Origin: Pilatotrama ljubarskyi
Taxonomy: Eukaryota > Basidiomycota > Agaricomycetes > Polyporales > Polyporaceae
Assembly (NCBI GenBank): GCA_022385805.1
Contig: MU277715.1
Coordinates: 91,368-155,367 of the forward strand
Length of the DNA stretch: 64,000 bases
Direction of reading: 5' to 3'
This document shows, in pieces, positions 22,663-33,426 of this stretch. The notes beneath the pieces are model-generated. The model did no database searches. It had not been told where the DNA came from and saw nothing but the letters and a program-made list of their open reading frames with translations. Each line of letters begins with the position of its first letter. Position 1 is the stretch's first letter. The position numbers and the translations under genes are program-made.

Positions 22663-23436
22663 TACAGAGGCGGGAGACTGGAGCTCGCCGAGGCTTCGAG
22701 GGACCTTGCACCACGGAGCCAAGAGACGTACTTAGATGGACAACAGCCTGCTCTGCCCTGCCTCTAGGGGCCAATTGTGAAGCCATTGACTTGCGGGTAC
22801 TGTGGCAGCGGGGCAACGTTCTGACTTCGTCCAAGTATTGCATTGAACTGTCAGCGCGTCGGCGCGGTCGTGAGCGTGACCTATCATTTGGCAGATCGAA
22901 TGACAGGTCTGAGCTTCTCGGACGATGTGTGCGACTCGGTCCCAGGACGGCGCCGGGTCGGGGCCTCTTGGCCACTTGGGAGTACATATTTCTCGGAGAC
23001 ATGCGCACGTGGACTCGCATACGTCAGTCCGAAGCGCGAAGTTCGGTAACGTGCCGGGTCCTAAGATTGAACAACCCCGAAAGATCGCCTCTGGACGTCC
23101 TGAGGAGACGGCCTGCCAGGGCCAGCTCCATGGTGAATCTTGACCGGTGATCACCATGATGTCCGCGAACTCTCCTGCCCGTTATGTACGTGCGCTCCGA
23201 GGTCCCCTTCGGCGTCTGGTCACCAGAGACGCCGGAATTCTCGAGTTTGTACCAACGACACCACCTCGAGCTCGAGGGTACCCGCTAGCAGGGCGCAGAC
23301 CACTCGCACCCGACTCCGAGCTCCTTTTCTAGCAGCATTGATAATCGCTTTGGCACGTCCGTACCGTTTAGCAGCCACCATGCGCTTAAGTCTGCCGCAT
23401 AGTGGCTGGTCAGTGTACGTACTCGCGGGGAAGGCC

Positions 23437-23463
23437 TGTCTTCCGCTGAACGAGAGGCTGGCT
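23437..23463 (+). repeat. 27-nt dispersed repeat, copy 2
   Basis: Starts TGTCTTCCGCTGAACGAG and continues through AGGCTGGCT. It matches 12553-12579 (inside intron 1 of the ABC transporter) at 26 of 27 positions. Confidence 0.65.
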
Positions 23464-23724
23464 CGTGAGGCTAGGCTGCTGCGACCGGACACAAAAACCC
23501 CTCTGCTGCCCACATTCTGTCGATGGCGGCCAGGGGAGTCCGCCGCTCTGTGGGCACAGGACGATAGATGGTGAACTTTACTGGAGGGAAGACTGCCATG
23601 GTGGATGCACCTGCCGCCGTGTTCGAAGCGAAACCCCGGGGCTAGAGTGTCCGAGACACATGCTGGCGCCTCTGCAACCGCTTTGCTCGCTCACGCGAGC
23701 AAGAGCTAGGGGGAGAGGCCTGCG

Positions 23725-23732
23725 TATAAAAG
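23725..23732 (+). promoter_or_regulatory. TATA box of secreted protein B
   Basis: TATAAAAG, 78 nt upstream of the ATG at 23803. It lies in the 24-nt block 23712-23735 that is identical to the block upstream of paralogue A. An 8-bp perfect inverted repeat (23683-23690 and 23695-23702) lies about 25 nt further upstream. Confidence 0.8.
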
Positions 23733-23802
23733 ACCTGTGAGACTTGTCTCAGGACCTGCAGCAAGCCGTTGAGAACCTCACCGGATTACCACCTCTTGCA
23801 AG

Positions 23803-24392
23803 ATGCAGTCCACCAGCTTCGCCGCTCTTCTCAAGTGCCTCTTCGTCATGGTCGCAGCCACCGCGGTCGTCGCCATTCCGACCTCGGTGAGTCCTACAAC
23901 GCACGCAGTCCATTGCTGATCGTGCGCTCACCATCTTCACTTTTCCCAGGGCGATGCCCCCTCCGACGAAGTGAGCAGCGTTGAACCCAGCTCAACCATC
24001 GATGTTTGCTCACCATGACTGCCATATCCCCTCCACAGCCCGCTCCCTACGTCACCACCCTCGACCAGATGATGCGCTGGCTCGCCGCGACCGACGCCGA
24101 GGTCACCTTCAGCGGCGAGCCGATCAACCCGCTCAACACCCAGCAGACGACGATCACGTTCTGCAGCCACCGCTCGGGCAACCTCTGCAGCGGGCCGTGC
24201 AACGTCTTTACCGGGTCGGGCGTGTGCCACGCGACCCCGGGCACGAACTGCCTCTCTGCGACGACGGACGTGTCGTTCTGCGACGGCAGCAACTGCGGCG
24301 GGAGCTGCAACCAGTTCAACAGCTGCGGAACCCACCTCGAAAACGGCTTCTGCGCCACTCCGGGCACCAACTCCGTCTCTCTGCCCCCTTGA
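23803..24392 (+). CDS. Small secreted ten-cysteine protein, paralogue B
   Basis: Exons are 23803-23886, 23950-23970 and 24039-24392, giving 152 residues. The start MQSTSFAALLKC gives a signal peptide ending near VVAIP. The 21-nt middle exon encodes GDAPSDE, the counterpart of GDATSGE in paralogue A. Ten cysteines align one to one with paralogue A, in contexts such as GPCNVF, CLSATTDVSFC and GGSCNQF, and the protein ends TPGTNSVSLPP. Like A, it has no domain I can name. The pair lies in opposite orientation, about 6.6 kb apart, with the primase gene between them. The shared core promoter suggests joint regulation at the time of duplication. Confidence 0.87.
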
Positions 24393-25305
24393 GTAATAGG
24401 AGCGTTCCGAATCGAGGCACGGTATGTAGTCCATCAGCAGGAGTGGTAGGAGCGATAGCTGACACCTCAGCAGCGCGCCAGCATGCTCCCTGTAGAAGAA
24501 GTCGCCGTTGGGATACGGGTTCTCTGAGAAAGAATGGATCAGATGGCTTATTGCGATAGAAAGAAAACCAGAATGGGCTGCCTACGTGATTGGGTTTCTG
24601 TATGATTTGTGCCCTGTTGAGATGGATGTTAGCTGAGAAAGAGCGGATCAGATGGATGTGGAATCGAAGAGAGCCTTGAAGTGATCCAGATCTGGCTGCC
24701 TACGACTCTGTTTGAAGACGCAGTGGTGGTATCAGTTGCACGAAGTTCTGGATTTTATTTAAATTGGCCCCAACAGGTTTAGACTGGTGCAAGAGGAGTG
24801 CAGACGTGAAGCTCCTACTACTGGACCCGAATGACGAGACATGCAGTCGCGAAGAACTTGATAATCTGCATAAAAACTGAGGTCACGAGCAGTGCTGCCA
24901 CCTCCTTAGAACTCGTAGGATGTCTCTTGAGTTCGGTTATGCGGACAAGAACTGTCCATGACTGACTGAGTCTTGCCCAGGAGAGGGCGGTCAGTTCTCC
25001 CGAGCTTTGGATTCACTCACCTGCCTGCCGACCGACGCCAGTGGTGTGCATCTGTCGAGAAGAGGCTTCTTCTGCAGATATCGCGTACGATGATCTTGGT
25101 ATATTCCTTCATCCTGGTCTTGATAGTATAGGGACTGCAGCACTACACACGTGCCATGATATCAGGCGTTTCAGAATGGTGGTCACAGGTCGTATTCCAT
25201 TATCTCGCGAGCCCCACGCTAACTCCGTCATGGATGGGAAGCTACCTGATTATACAGAGTCGATCAGCTTGATGTTTCGGAAGCAGGAGTAAGAGTCATT
25301 GACCC
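24393..25305. other. Intergenic region with short diverged duplication
   Basis: The stretch between secreted protein B and the P450 3' end contains two copies of a segment of about 90 nt (from 24524 and from 24633). No gene was recognised. Confidence 0.5.
24524..24707 (+). repeat. Tandem duplication, two diverged copies of about 90 nt
   Basis: CTGAGAAAGAATGGATCAGA at 24524 is matched by CTGAGAAAGAGCGGATCAGA at 24633. Each is followed after about 50-60 nt by GGCTGCCTACG (about 24576 and 24694). The offset of 109-118 nt indicates a diverged duplication with small indels. Confidence 0.65.
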
Positions 25306-27520
25306 TCAGCGTGTATGTAGCACTACCGGCACGGGCGGCCGGGTCGTAACTAGGTAGTCCTTATAACCCTCCGAGTACGACCGAGGGTCCCATTCTTCGC
25401 GCAGCGTCAGCTCGTACTTCTGCAGCAACGCACAGAGCACGACGCGCATCTCCTGCATAGCGAGAGCCTTGCCAACGCAGTTCATCGGCCCGTGTGAGAA
25501 TGGGATGAAAGCGCTTTCGTTGTGGACGAAAGATGCCTCGTCGATTCCGGCCTCAACGAAAGACATATGGCGCGAAGCGAGAAGCCAACGTTCCGGCCAG
25601 AAGTCGGCCGTGCGCGGTGAGAAGTTGCGCGGATCGTATTGCATCGCGTGAAACGGCATCCAGACAGCGGTTCCCGCGGGAATATAGCTGATACGAGGGT
25701 CAGTCTGGTTGGGCAAAGGCGATACACAAACTCGATAAGCAGCCGAATACAACATCGACGTACGTAGAGTGTAAGGAAACCCCAGGGCTGCGGTGAGGGA
25801 CGAGACGCTGCACACCACTAGGTACTGGAGCGTACACGCGCATTCCCTCGTTGCTGGAATTGGTTCAGAGGAGGCCATACGAGATATATCATGAAGGGCT
25901 ACTTACATGACGGCTGTCAGATAGTGCATTTCTAGATGATACTTCATGTCACAAGGATCGTCGCCAGGAGGATAGAACCGGTCGATCTCCTCCTGAAGTC
26001 GCTTGTAGGCCTCAGGATGCGTCAAGAGGCAGAACATGATGCTTGTGAGAGTGCTTGAGGTTGTGTCCGCGCCGGCAACGATCGCAACGACGCCGTCGTC
26101 GACTAGCCGGGATATGGGGGGAGACGGTCTGTCTGGCTGGTCTTCTTCGTTCTGACGGCGCTATCAGGTTCACTATGTCTACCAAGATATCGTCCACCAA
26201 GACGGACGCACCAGGTAGTGGAAGATATCTTTATACTGTGTTCCACGGCTCAGGCGCTCGATTACGGCCTGCTTGCAATAGAATAACAGTCGAGTTTGGC
26301 CTGCAGTGAGCAAAGGAATGCTTCCGAGGTAGGGCCCTAGCCACGGTACGTGACTAACGCATGTCGCCGCGCTGCCGATAGGATCCCCAGTTGTGGTGTC
26401 ATTCCACGTCCGTGCAACGCGATGGGACGGAAATTAGACGTACGGGAGGCTATCGTCCAGAATATGCCAGACGTTGTTGACATCTCCATCTCGAATAAGC
26501 TCCGAGCCGCCGCCAAACCTACACAGATGTAGAGGGTGGGTAGGGTAGCAGCGATCGCAGCGAGACTTACGCCATATCTGTCATGAAGTCATAACTGTAC
26601 CAAGGATCAGTAATAATCATATTGAGTGCGTATGGCACGCGCTCGCCTGAAGTAATTGATCCACTTCGCGATGTCTACTTCCCCTCCCTGCTGACTGAGA
26701 GCCTGAACCAGCTGACTGGCACGCGCAGCAAGCATCGGGTGATATTCCTTCAATGCCGCCGGAGTGAATGCTCGAGCCCATGGCTTACGCCGCTCGAGAT
26801 GCTCTACCGTATCCATGATGCCGACAAGGGGCAGCTTCGTCGTTAGGAGACGACCAATGTACACTGGAGGAGATTTCAGCTAAGCAGCGTAGTGAGGTGT
26901 TCGCAAGAACTACGTACTCGGACCATGAGGAAGGCCAGAGGCACCGCAGACTGGATGAATGAGAGAGGGATCCTTAACAGATAGCTCATTGGGTCCTATG
27001 ATACACATTCTGAGTGAGCTGGCCATGTCCAAAGCCATCAGAGACCAGGCGTGCGGTACGTACCTATTCTGACGATATTGCCGTATCGTTCATGGAGATG
27101 TTGGACATACAAGTACTGTCGCCCGCTGTACCCTATCCGAGCCATCCAGAACTTGGAGAACCGACAGACGAACGGCCCAGGGAATCGCGCGAGTGGATGC
27201 AACGGCGACGCACGATGCGCGAGTACTGCCAGCCCGAGCGTGCCTAGATATGTCCCCAATGAGACACAGATGGCTCGAAGCACGCTCTTGGTAGGTTGCA
27301 GAGTCAAAGCCAGAGCAGGCGGGAGCAAGAGCAGCGACAGCTGGAAAGAAATCGAGTACGTCTCATATCGCTTGAATATCTGATGAGCTACCTGCGAACG
27401 ATAAGCTTCCAATCGACTCTGGAATCTACTACAACACACCAGGGCCAGGCAGATCGCCGTTACGACCATGGGTTGCGCCGATGCTGTACTCGGAGGACTC
27501 GGGTCCTTGTCGCTCGCCAT
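25306..27520 (-). CDS. Cytochrome P450 monooxygenase
   Basis: This is a membrane-anchored fungal P450, probably endoplasmic reticulum. The first exon (down to about 27060) starts at MASDKDPSPPS and has several hydrophobic segments, then the proline hinge LHPLARFPGPF. Later exons give PNELSVKDPSLIH, the C-helix region RRKPWARAFTPAAL, the I-helix AGADTTSS, the K-helix ExxR (NEGMRVYAPVPSG), YIPAGTAVWMPFHAMQYD, FWPERWL and the heme loop FSHGPMNCVG with its cysteine ligand. All joins I checked keep frame, so the gene looks functional. The substrate cannot be deduced. The neighbour upstream on the same strand is protoporphyrinogen oxidase, a heme-pathway enzyme, perhaps by chance. Confidence 0.9.
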
Positions 27521-28354
27521 GTCAGGAGAGTCAAAGGTGCGGAGGACTTCTTCGTAGGTCGTCTTATATGCTCCAGAGCACCTCGGGCGATACCGATTCT
27601 TGGAAGGGCAGTCATCTGATATGGACACGTCGAGAAGGGGGCAAGCAAGGCGCCTATGGCCCACATCGGAAGTAATGCATCCAGAGTCGTCGAGGGCTCG
27701 CACGCTAGGTCTTTACGATTGGCTGCAGCACTGGGTTAGGCTCACTTCCATGCAGCGCGATAGGTCAAGCGACAACATACCGAGTAGCGGCCCATTCCCG
27801 CTCCAATAGATTTAAAGGAGCGTGTCATCTGAAGGTCTGAAGGGGAAAGGGCGGGCGAGCCGGACTCTGAACCTAACATCCGAGGAGTGTTCGCATCTGA
27901 CATGGGGAACACCAGAGCTGTCGGTAGCAATTGAACAGTCAATGATCACTACGCAGAGTCAGCGGCTACAGTGGTGCGCCGCAAAGTCGCGCAAGAACCC
28001 CTGCCTCTCTGTCCCTCATAGGGCAGCTGTCCTACTCATGCAAACCGCTCCTCCTCGTTCGAGAAACCTGCCGCCCACATGACGAAAGGGCCACTGGCTT
28101 GACATCGGAGCCCTTCGACCTTCCTTCCTAAACACAGCGGAGCCCGCCTTAGAATAGATCACATATCAGCTTGACGGGACGGATCAGGGGTTCGGCACTG
28201 GGGCGTGTAGGGTCTATCTACCCCTTAGAGCGCGAGATTGGCCATCTTGAGCTACCATCGGACCGCCAAGTTATGATACACCGTCTGCGTACGAACTGTC
28301 AGGTCCATGTAGGTTTCGCAGGCAAAAACAGCTCATCGGAGACTTACAGATCTA
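27521..28354. other. Intergenic region between P450 and HEM14
   Basis: It contains the P450 promoter and the HEM14 3' region. I see no further gene or repeat. Confidence 0.5.
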
Positions 28355-30476
28355 TTATAATTCCAGCGCTACGCGCCTGCCGCTCTCAATGCAGTCTCCA
28401 ACGCTCACCCCGCCCACGCCTGCACCAATGACGGCCGCATTATCACCCCAGGTCTCCTTGACAGCGGCTCTGAGCTCCGCCATACGTACGACGTGCCCCA
28501 CTGTGGGCGTCGGTATGCAGTCTTGGTGCTGCCGAATGCGCACCAAACAGGGTTCTGGTAATGGCTCTGAACGCCCGAGATGCTGCACCAGCGCTACCAG
28601 AAGAGCAGGAAGAAACCCCGAAGACTGCGGATCCGGCGAAGGCGGCCCGTAGGGTCCCCCGAGCATGACCGTGACCTTCGTGAATCTGGGAGACCGGTGG
28701 TCTGCAGATATGGAGACGTCCTGGCCGGCAAGCGCAGAAGAGTCAAATACCGTCCCGAGTATACCCAGCGAGCTTCCCAGGGGAGAGGGATAGTCCAGTC
28801 GCGGACGCGGGATGAGGTAGCCGAACCCTTCCGGATGGATGGGGGTGTCACAGGGAGGGAACACGAGGTTGACGACCGTGACTGAGGAGGATGGATTCGT
28901 GAGGAGATGAGGGAGCAATGGCAAAGGCAGAGCTGATGAGCCGACGCCCGCCTTCGTTCGTGAGACATAAGGAGACTCGCTGCCCGACTTGACCGTAGCT
29001 GGTTCATAGCAGCCAGCTCTGCCACTGCGGGCGGACAAAGCGGGGTGGGGGAACGGGGGTGGCGGTACTTTACGAGCATGCTCAGTTGCGATGGTGACTG
29101 GACGGGGTGGTGACGCTGGTTGGGCATGCACGGAATTTGAGGTTTGTCGCGTGTCTGCAGAACTTGAGAGGAGGTTGTGGAGGAGAGGCAGCGGCACCGC
29201 CGAGATGAGGTGTGATGATACGATTTGCTTCCCGGAGCTAGTCGTTACCTACAATCTCGGAGGTTAACATGCTTGGGTCGCTTCGCGTGACTCCAATAGA
29301 CACGCTCACCTGGAATCCTTGGCCATCAACAGTCTTGTTCAATGATACAGCAGAATCCCCCTGAACGAGCTCGACATGCTCCTGCTGCTTCAGCCATCTC
29401 ACTATCGCGTCCGTGAGTGTCTGCATTCCGTCTCGGAACGAATAGACGCTGACGCCCTTCATGAGCTGGTCAACTTCACCCAGGTCGTACGTCTCGGTAC
29501 ATTCGGTTGCCGATGATTTCGACTTGCGTTTTCTGATGGAGGAGAGCATCTCGCTGAGTGCGCCCCGGACGACACTGCCGCTGCCGCTCTCCTCTAATCG
29601 ACACATGGCCGAAAAGGCAGCGCGCACGCTCAGCTGCCGCGAATCCGCAGCATATATGCCGTGGACCAGAGCGCTGCCGAGTGTTCGCGCGAAGTCAGGT
29701 CCGAAGTGACGAGTCAGGAAGCCGTCTACCGACTCGTCGCTCGAGGACGCATTGAGAACTGAGTGTCAGTGTTAGCATTGTACGCCCATCTTCGAAGAGT
29801 GTCGGGACTAAGAGCGCATGAGCGTACCTACTCCATCGGTTCTCCGGACATCTCTGAGCATGGCAGGGAGAAGGATCTTCGCTAGAGGAGAGACTAGCAA
29901 TGAAGGTAGCGAGCCTGGTATAGCTACCAGCCCCTTCGTTCCGGGAATGTGTAAGAATCTATTCCTTGCGGCAGGTGCACTTCGGGAGACGGTAAGTAGA
30001 GCTGGCGTGAGGTCGAGCAGATGGATCTATCATTTTCGCTTGTTCAGTATATCATAAAGCTCTCCGCGCGTATGAGGACCCGTGCATAGCATAGCAAGTG
30101 ACTCAGTCACTACTCGCATTCCGCCCGACATCACCATCTACATCCCAGCGTGCAATCAAAAAGAGTCCCCCGACTGCGGACTGCAATCTTCGACACGTAG
30201 GAGCCTGTATAAGCAGCCACTCACAAGCTCCATGATCGCCTTGGAAGTAGGGCGTAATGTCCTGGGACCGCTCTCCAGCAGCACGTCTGCCTGGCGTCCA
30301 TACCGATCCTTGACCCGGACTCGCTCGGATCGCACCCATCCTCCAAGCCTCGGCGACCTTTCCACGAGAGCGATCCGCGTACCCGTATGAGCAGGGAATC
30401 GTCTGGAGATGTAAAACGCCGCAGATAGGCCTGAGAGCCCTCCACCGATGATCGCGACAGAGCGTGGAGGACCCAT
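28355..30476 (-). CDS. HEM14: Protoporphyrinogen oxidase
   Basis: This mitochondrial FAD enzyme oxidises protoporphyrinogen IX to protoporphyrin IX, the penultimate step of heme synthesis. The first exon begins MGPPRSVAIIGGGLSGLSA, a dinucleotide-binding GxGxxG motif at the extreme N-terminus, then VERSPRLGGWVRS and ESGPRTLRP, all characteristic of the family. Middle exons give HIPGTKGLVAIPGSLPS, LVHGIYAADSRQLSVRAAF and YSFRDGMQTLTDAI. The last exon carries IPTPTVGHVVRM and ends with the typical FAD-binding C-terminus AVIGAGVGGVSVGDCIESGR. Introns are short and frame-preserving. No separate targeting peptide precedes the FAD motif, as is common in this family. Confidence 0.9.
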
Positions 30477-31047
30477 GTAGCGCGCTGCTCGACCGTGAGG
30501 TAGATGGATCTTCCTGCAACAATCTAGGTTTTTATTGAGACACCTCGTGAGATAGAGGAGTTGAGAGAGAGCATGATCGAAGCCGAGGGTGACTTGAGGG
30601 AACGGTCGTCGGCGTGTTACGGTTGACTGTGGTACTCCAGAGCGCCCTGGGGATCCAATCTTATCTGATAAACTCGATTCTATATTTGCACTAATACGCT
30701 ATTAGTGGCTCGGCTATTCGAACGATCCTTGATTCTGTCTCCCACCTCGAGCAGGTTCGTATGACTCCCTCCTAGCTTGGGATGTAAGTATGTAGTGCAG
30801 CACAAGTCGTGTCCCAACGTGAATGCTGACTACGGGCTTGCTTCTCCGCAGTAACGACCTTGGACGGTCGTGTGAGCTTGACAGACCAGACAGGCTTATT
30901 CGGAGTTCACGACTCGAACGTTCTCATGAACCCACGGCTATAAGCATACCTAGCCGCCGACGACCTCCCTCCTCTTCCATATACCACGACGTCCGTCTCC
31001 TGCTCGATATCCATGTCCTGATACCCTTTCACTCCTCTCGACCTACC
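30477..31047. promoter_or_regulatory. Divergent promoter region
   Basis: Shared upstream region of HEM14 (-) and the membrane protein (+). A CTATAAG element at 30938-30944 lies about 105 nt before the plus-strand start codon. Confidence 0.45.
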
Positions 31048-32051
31048 ATGTCTTCCGCTACTTCCAGCTCGGCTTCGCCCTCTTCTTCTTCACCCGCTGC
31101 CAGCTCTAGCAGCACAGGCACGCCCATTGACCTTAGCGGCAACTCTTCACTCCCTTTCAGCTTTCTCATTACATTCGTTGCCATTTTTCTTTTCTTCCTC
31201 GGTTGTGGTCTCGGCTCTCGTCGCGTTACTCGCCAACTCCGCCGCAATCTTGGACTCCAGATCACCCCCGCCAGCGGGACCTCATCTCTAGACCAACCCT
31301 TGGAGAAACCTATCCTTTGGGATGTCTATCCCTCCGACTCACTGTTGCCTTTGAAGCACGAGGCCGGAGGGAGCCGTGCCGCATACGGGTATGCATGGGA
31401 GAACTTGTCCGTAAGTATCCGTCGCGTCCGCAAAATCGGGCCTTCTCATTGCCACCGAAACTCTCACTGCAGCCTCTCAACGCGACATACGTGCGCACCC
31501 CTCTGTTCTCTGGCGGGAGTGAGGCGACCGGTCACCCACCGCACGAGCCTCCCCCGCCTCCCCGCTGGATTCCCGGACGGGGCATGATGCGTAGCTTCGC
31601 ATCCACGCCATCCCTGGCGCGGCCACTACCGCCGCAAATTAACTCCTACACTCCGTCGCGGCGGGCCACGCGCATCCAACCAGAGGTTCGCTGGCGGGGG
31701 CATCGACTTCCCCCGTTCCTCGCTCGACCACTCCTCCCGCCTGGTATGGAACGGCGAGAAATTCGCTCCGGACCTATTGAGGACACGTCGGAGACGGCCC
31801 CAGTACGCGCGCTGCAGATCGCGGTACTGATAGCTATGCCGTCCCCGGCAGCCCCGAGAGCTGGCGGAGCACGTTCGGGAAGTATGGCGAGCGCGCAGAC
31901 TGGAAAGGAGGGAGTGGGCGCGGAGATCGAAGTGCTGGAAGTAAACCCTGAAGAGGATATGGGCGATTTCATGCTAGGATCTACTTGCGTCGCATGGTCG
32001 GAGGAGGTGGACGGAGTGGAGGGCGCAGACGCGAAGGGCGCAATGTTGTAG
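31048..32051 (+). CDS. Single-pass membrane protein (LWD / IAMPSP family), member 2
   Basis: Two exons encode about 310 residues. The N-terminus is a Ser/Ala/Pro-rich segment, followed by one membrane helix (FLITFVAIFLFFLGCGLG), a basic stop-transfer stretch RRVTRQLRR and the motif EKPILWDVYPSD. After the AWENLS join (intron GTAAGT..GCAG) comes a long, proline- and arginine-rich cytosolic-type region. The C-terminal part has ALQIAVLIAMPSP and, near the end, EEDMGDFMLGSTCVAW. The pattern (helix, LWD, IAMPSP, GxFxLG..W) recurs at 4769-5459. I believe such proteins are widespread in Agaricomycetes, but I know of no assigned function. The low complexity of the N-terminal region (Ser runs) fits an exposed, glycosylatable segment. 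Confidence 0.75.
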
Positions 32052-33426
32052 GTTCGATATTATCCTGCTTTTTCTCGCTTGCGTTCGCTTTCACCGCACG
32101 GAAAACGCTTTGTACTTATAGCAGAAGTCGTGTTGGCACCGGCCTCTAGGCGATGCATTGTATGAGCGGACATGTCGGCGAGCAGTCGTGCTTGTTCGGC
32201 TCCGCTCGATCACGGAGGGGGCAGAATCTCAGACAGGAAATGTACTGTCCCTGCAATGGACCTCGATCAAGGTGACGGTGTTGCTCGAAAGGGGCAGGTC
32301 GAAGAGGATACACAAGGACCCACATGCGACCGCGAAGACTGCAGCTTACATGCCCCTTCCGCGCAGCGCCTTGGGATACGAGCGCATAAGGAGGAAGATC
32401 GGGCCCGGGCACGACATATCGCCGAGGAGCCTGGATGTGCTTGACGTGACATCCTCGTGCTCCCCATTTGCGCAGCGTGTGGATAGGCACCCCCATGGTG
32501 GCTTGGCTCTCGCAATGCTCTCACTAGCACTTGTGTGAAAGGAGCTCCGAATTGCGAGATCTGCCTTCTCTGAGCGGAGGCTGTACGTATACGCTCGAGA
32601 TAACGGCTGGACTTCAACCTCCCGCCCGTTTGTGCCAAGCATCTGAAGGGCTTCCTCGATATTAATACCTCAGTGTGCGGCCACTTGACCTCGACTTTGC
32701 CTACGGATATCGAGGGCGGCCGCGTGGTGCCATGAATGGTCGGTCCAACAAGGGTCATCGGGAACCACGCTCAGCCGGGAGGTTTACGGTCACTTGCCGA
32801 TCTGAAGGCGAACGTATAGCCTCCTGCCCATGCACCAATCCAGGAATTGCTAGATGAGTGGCTCTGAGTATAGTACTAGTAGTTGTACTGCTGATGATGA
32901 ATTGGCATGTCGTTGCCACCGGCGCTCGCGGATCACCCGTTCTGAGTTTTACGTTCTTGAACTTGTTCGACCACCATCACTTGACGATGATCGCGATCCA
33001 TTACAGCATCCTCACAATCCGTGGGCAATCCACGCTGCAAGGCTCCTCCTGCTTATGGACCCGCTCAGGCATGCTCATGCCTCTGATCTCTTGGCCAGTG
33101 TCCACTCAGCCCGAGTCCGGACCGTCAGGGCGAAGTTCGCCGTTACGCTATCACGAACCTCAGAGCACGGAACGTGGCAAGGGTTTACCCAGGTCCACAT
33201 GCACAATCGGAGTACAAGGACGTCCTGACTGGACGGAGATTAGCATGCGCCAGCGCATCCGTTGTCGAAAATCGGGGTGGACGTTTGATGGGAACCAATA
33301 CAACGCGGCGCGGAGTGCTTCCGCGGACGCGATATAACTGTGCGATGATGGAGCTGTTTTCCCTGCAGTTCTCGCGCTCGGCACTCCTGGTAGCTTGCGC
33401 AAGTACTCCCTGCATCAATCGCCAGG
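32052..33426. other. Intergenic region, no supported gene
   Basis: About 1.4 kb separate the membrane protein and the S41 protease. Frames up to about 160 codons exist on both strands, but they overlap each other and show no motif. GATATAACT at 33331-33339 is a plausible TATA element for the protease. Confidence 0.45.

Larger units (their letters stand above)
21262..23802. other. Repeat-bearing intergenic spacer
   Basis: About 2.5 kb lie between primase and secreted protein B. The stretch holds a diverged direct repeat (21655-21842 and 22492-22662), an imperfect hairpin (22014-22044), a 27-nt repeat shared with the ABC intron (23437-23463) and the promoter of secreted protein B. A frame of about 300 codons exists (22242-23150), but it shows no motif and runs through a repeat copy, so I treat it as chance. 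Confidence 0.5.

Noticed and set aside
22242..23150. Open frame of about 300 codons in the spacer before secreted protein B
   Set aside because: It has arginine/proline-rich, low-information content without motifs, runs through the direct repeat, and other frames in the same stretch are also open, as expected in GC-rich non-coding DNA.
25306..30476. P450 plus protoporphyrinogen oxidase as a functional heme-linked gene cluster
   Set aside because: Only two genes, with separate promoters; protoporphyrinogen oxidase is housekeeping, so adjacency alone is weak evidence.
32158..33337. Overlapping frames of 100-160 codons on both strands before the S41 protease
   Set aside because: No motif, signal peptide or splice-supported extension; frames on opposite strands compete equally.
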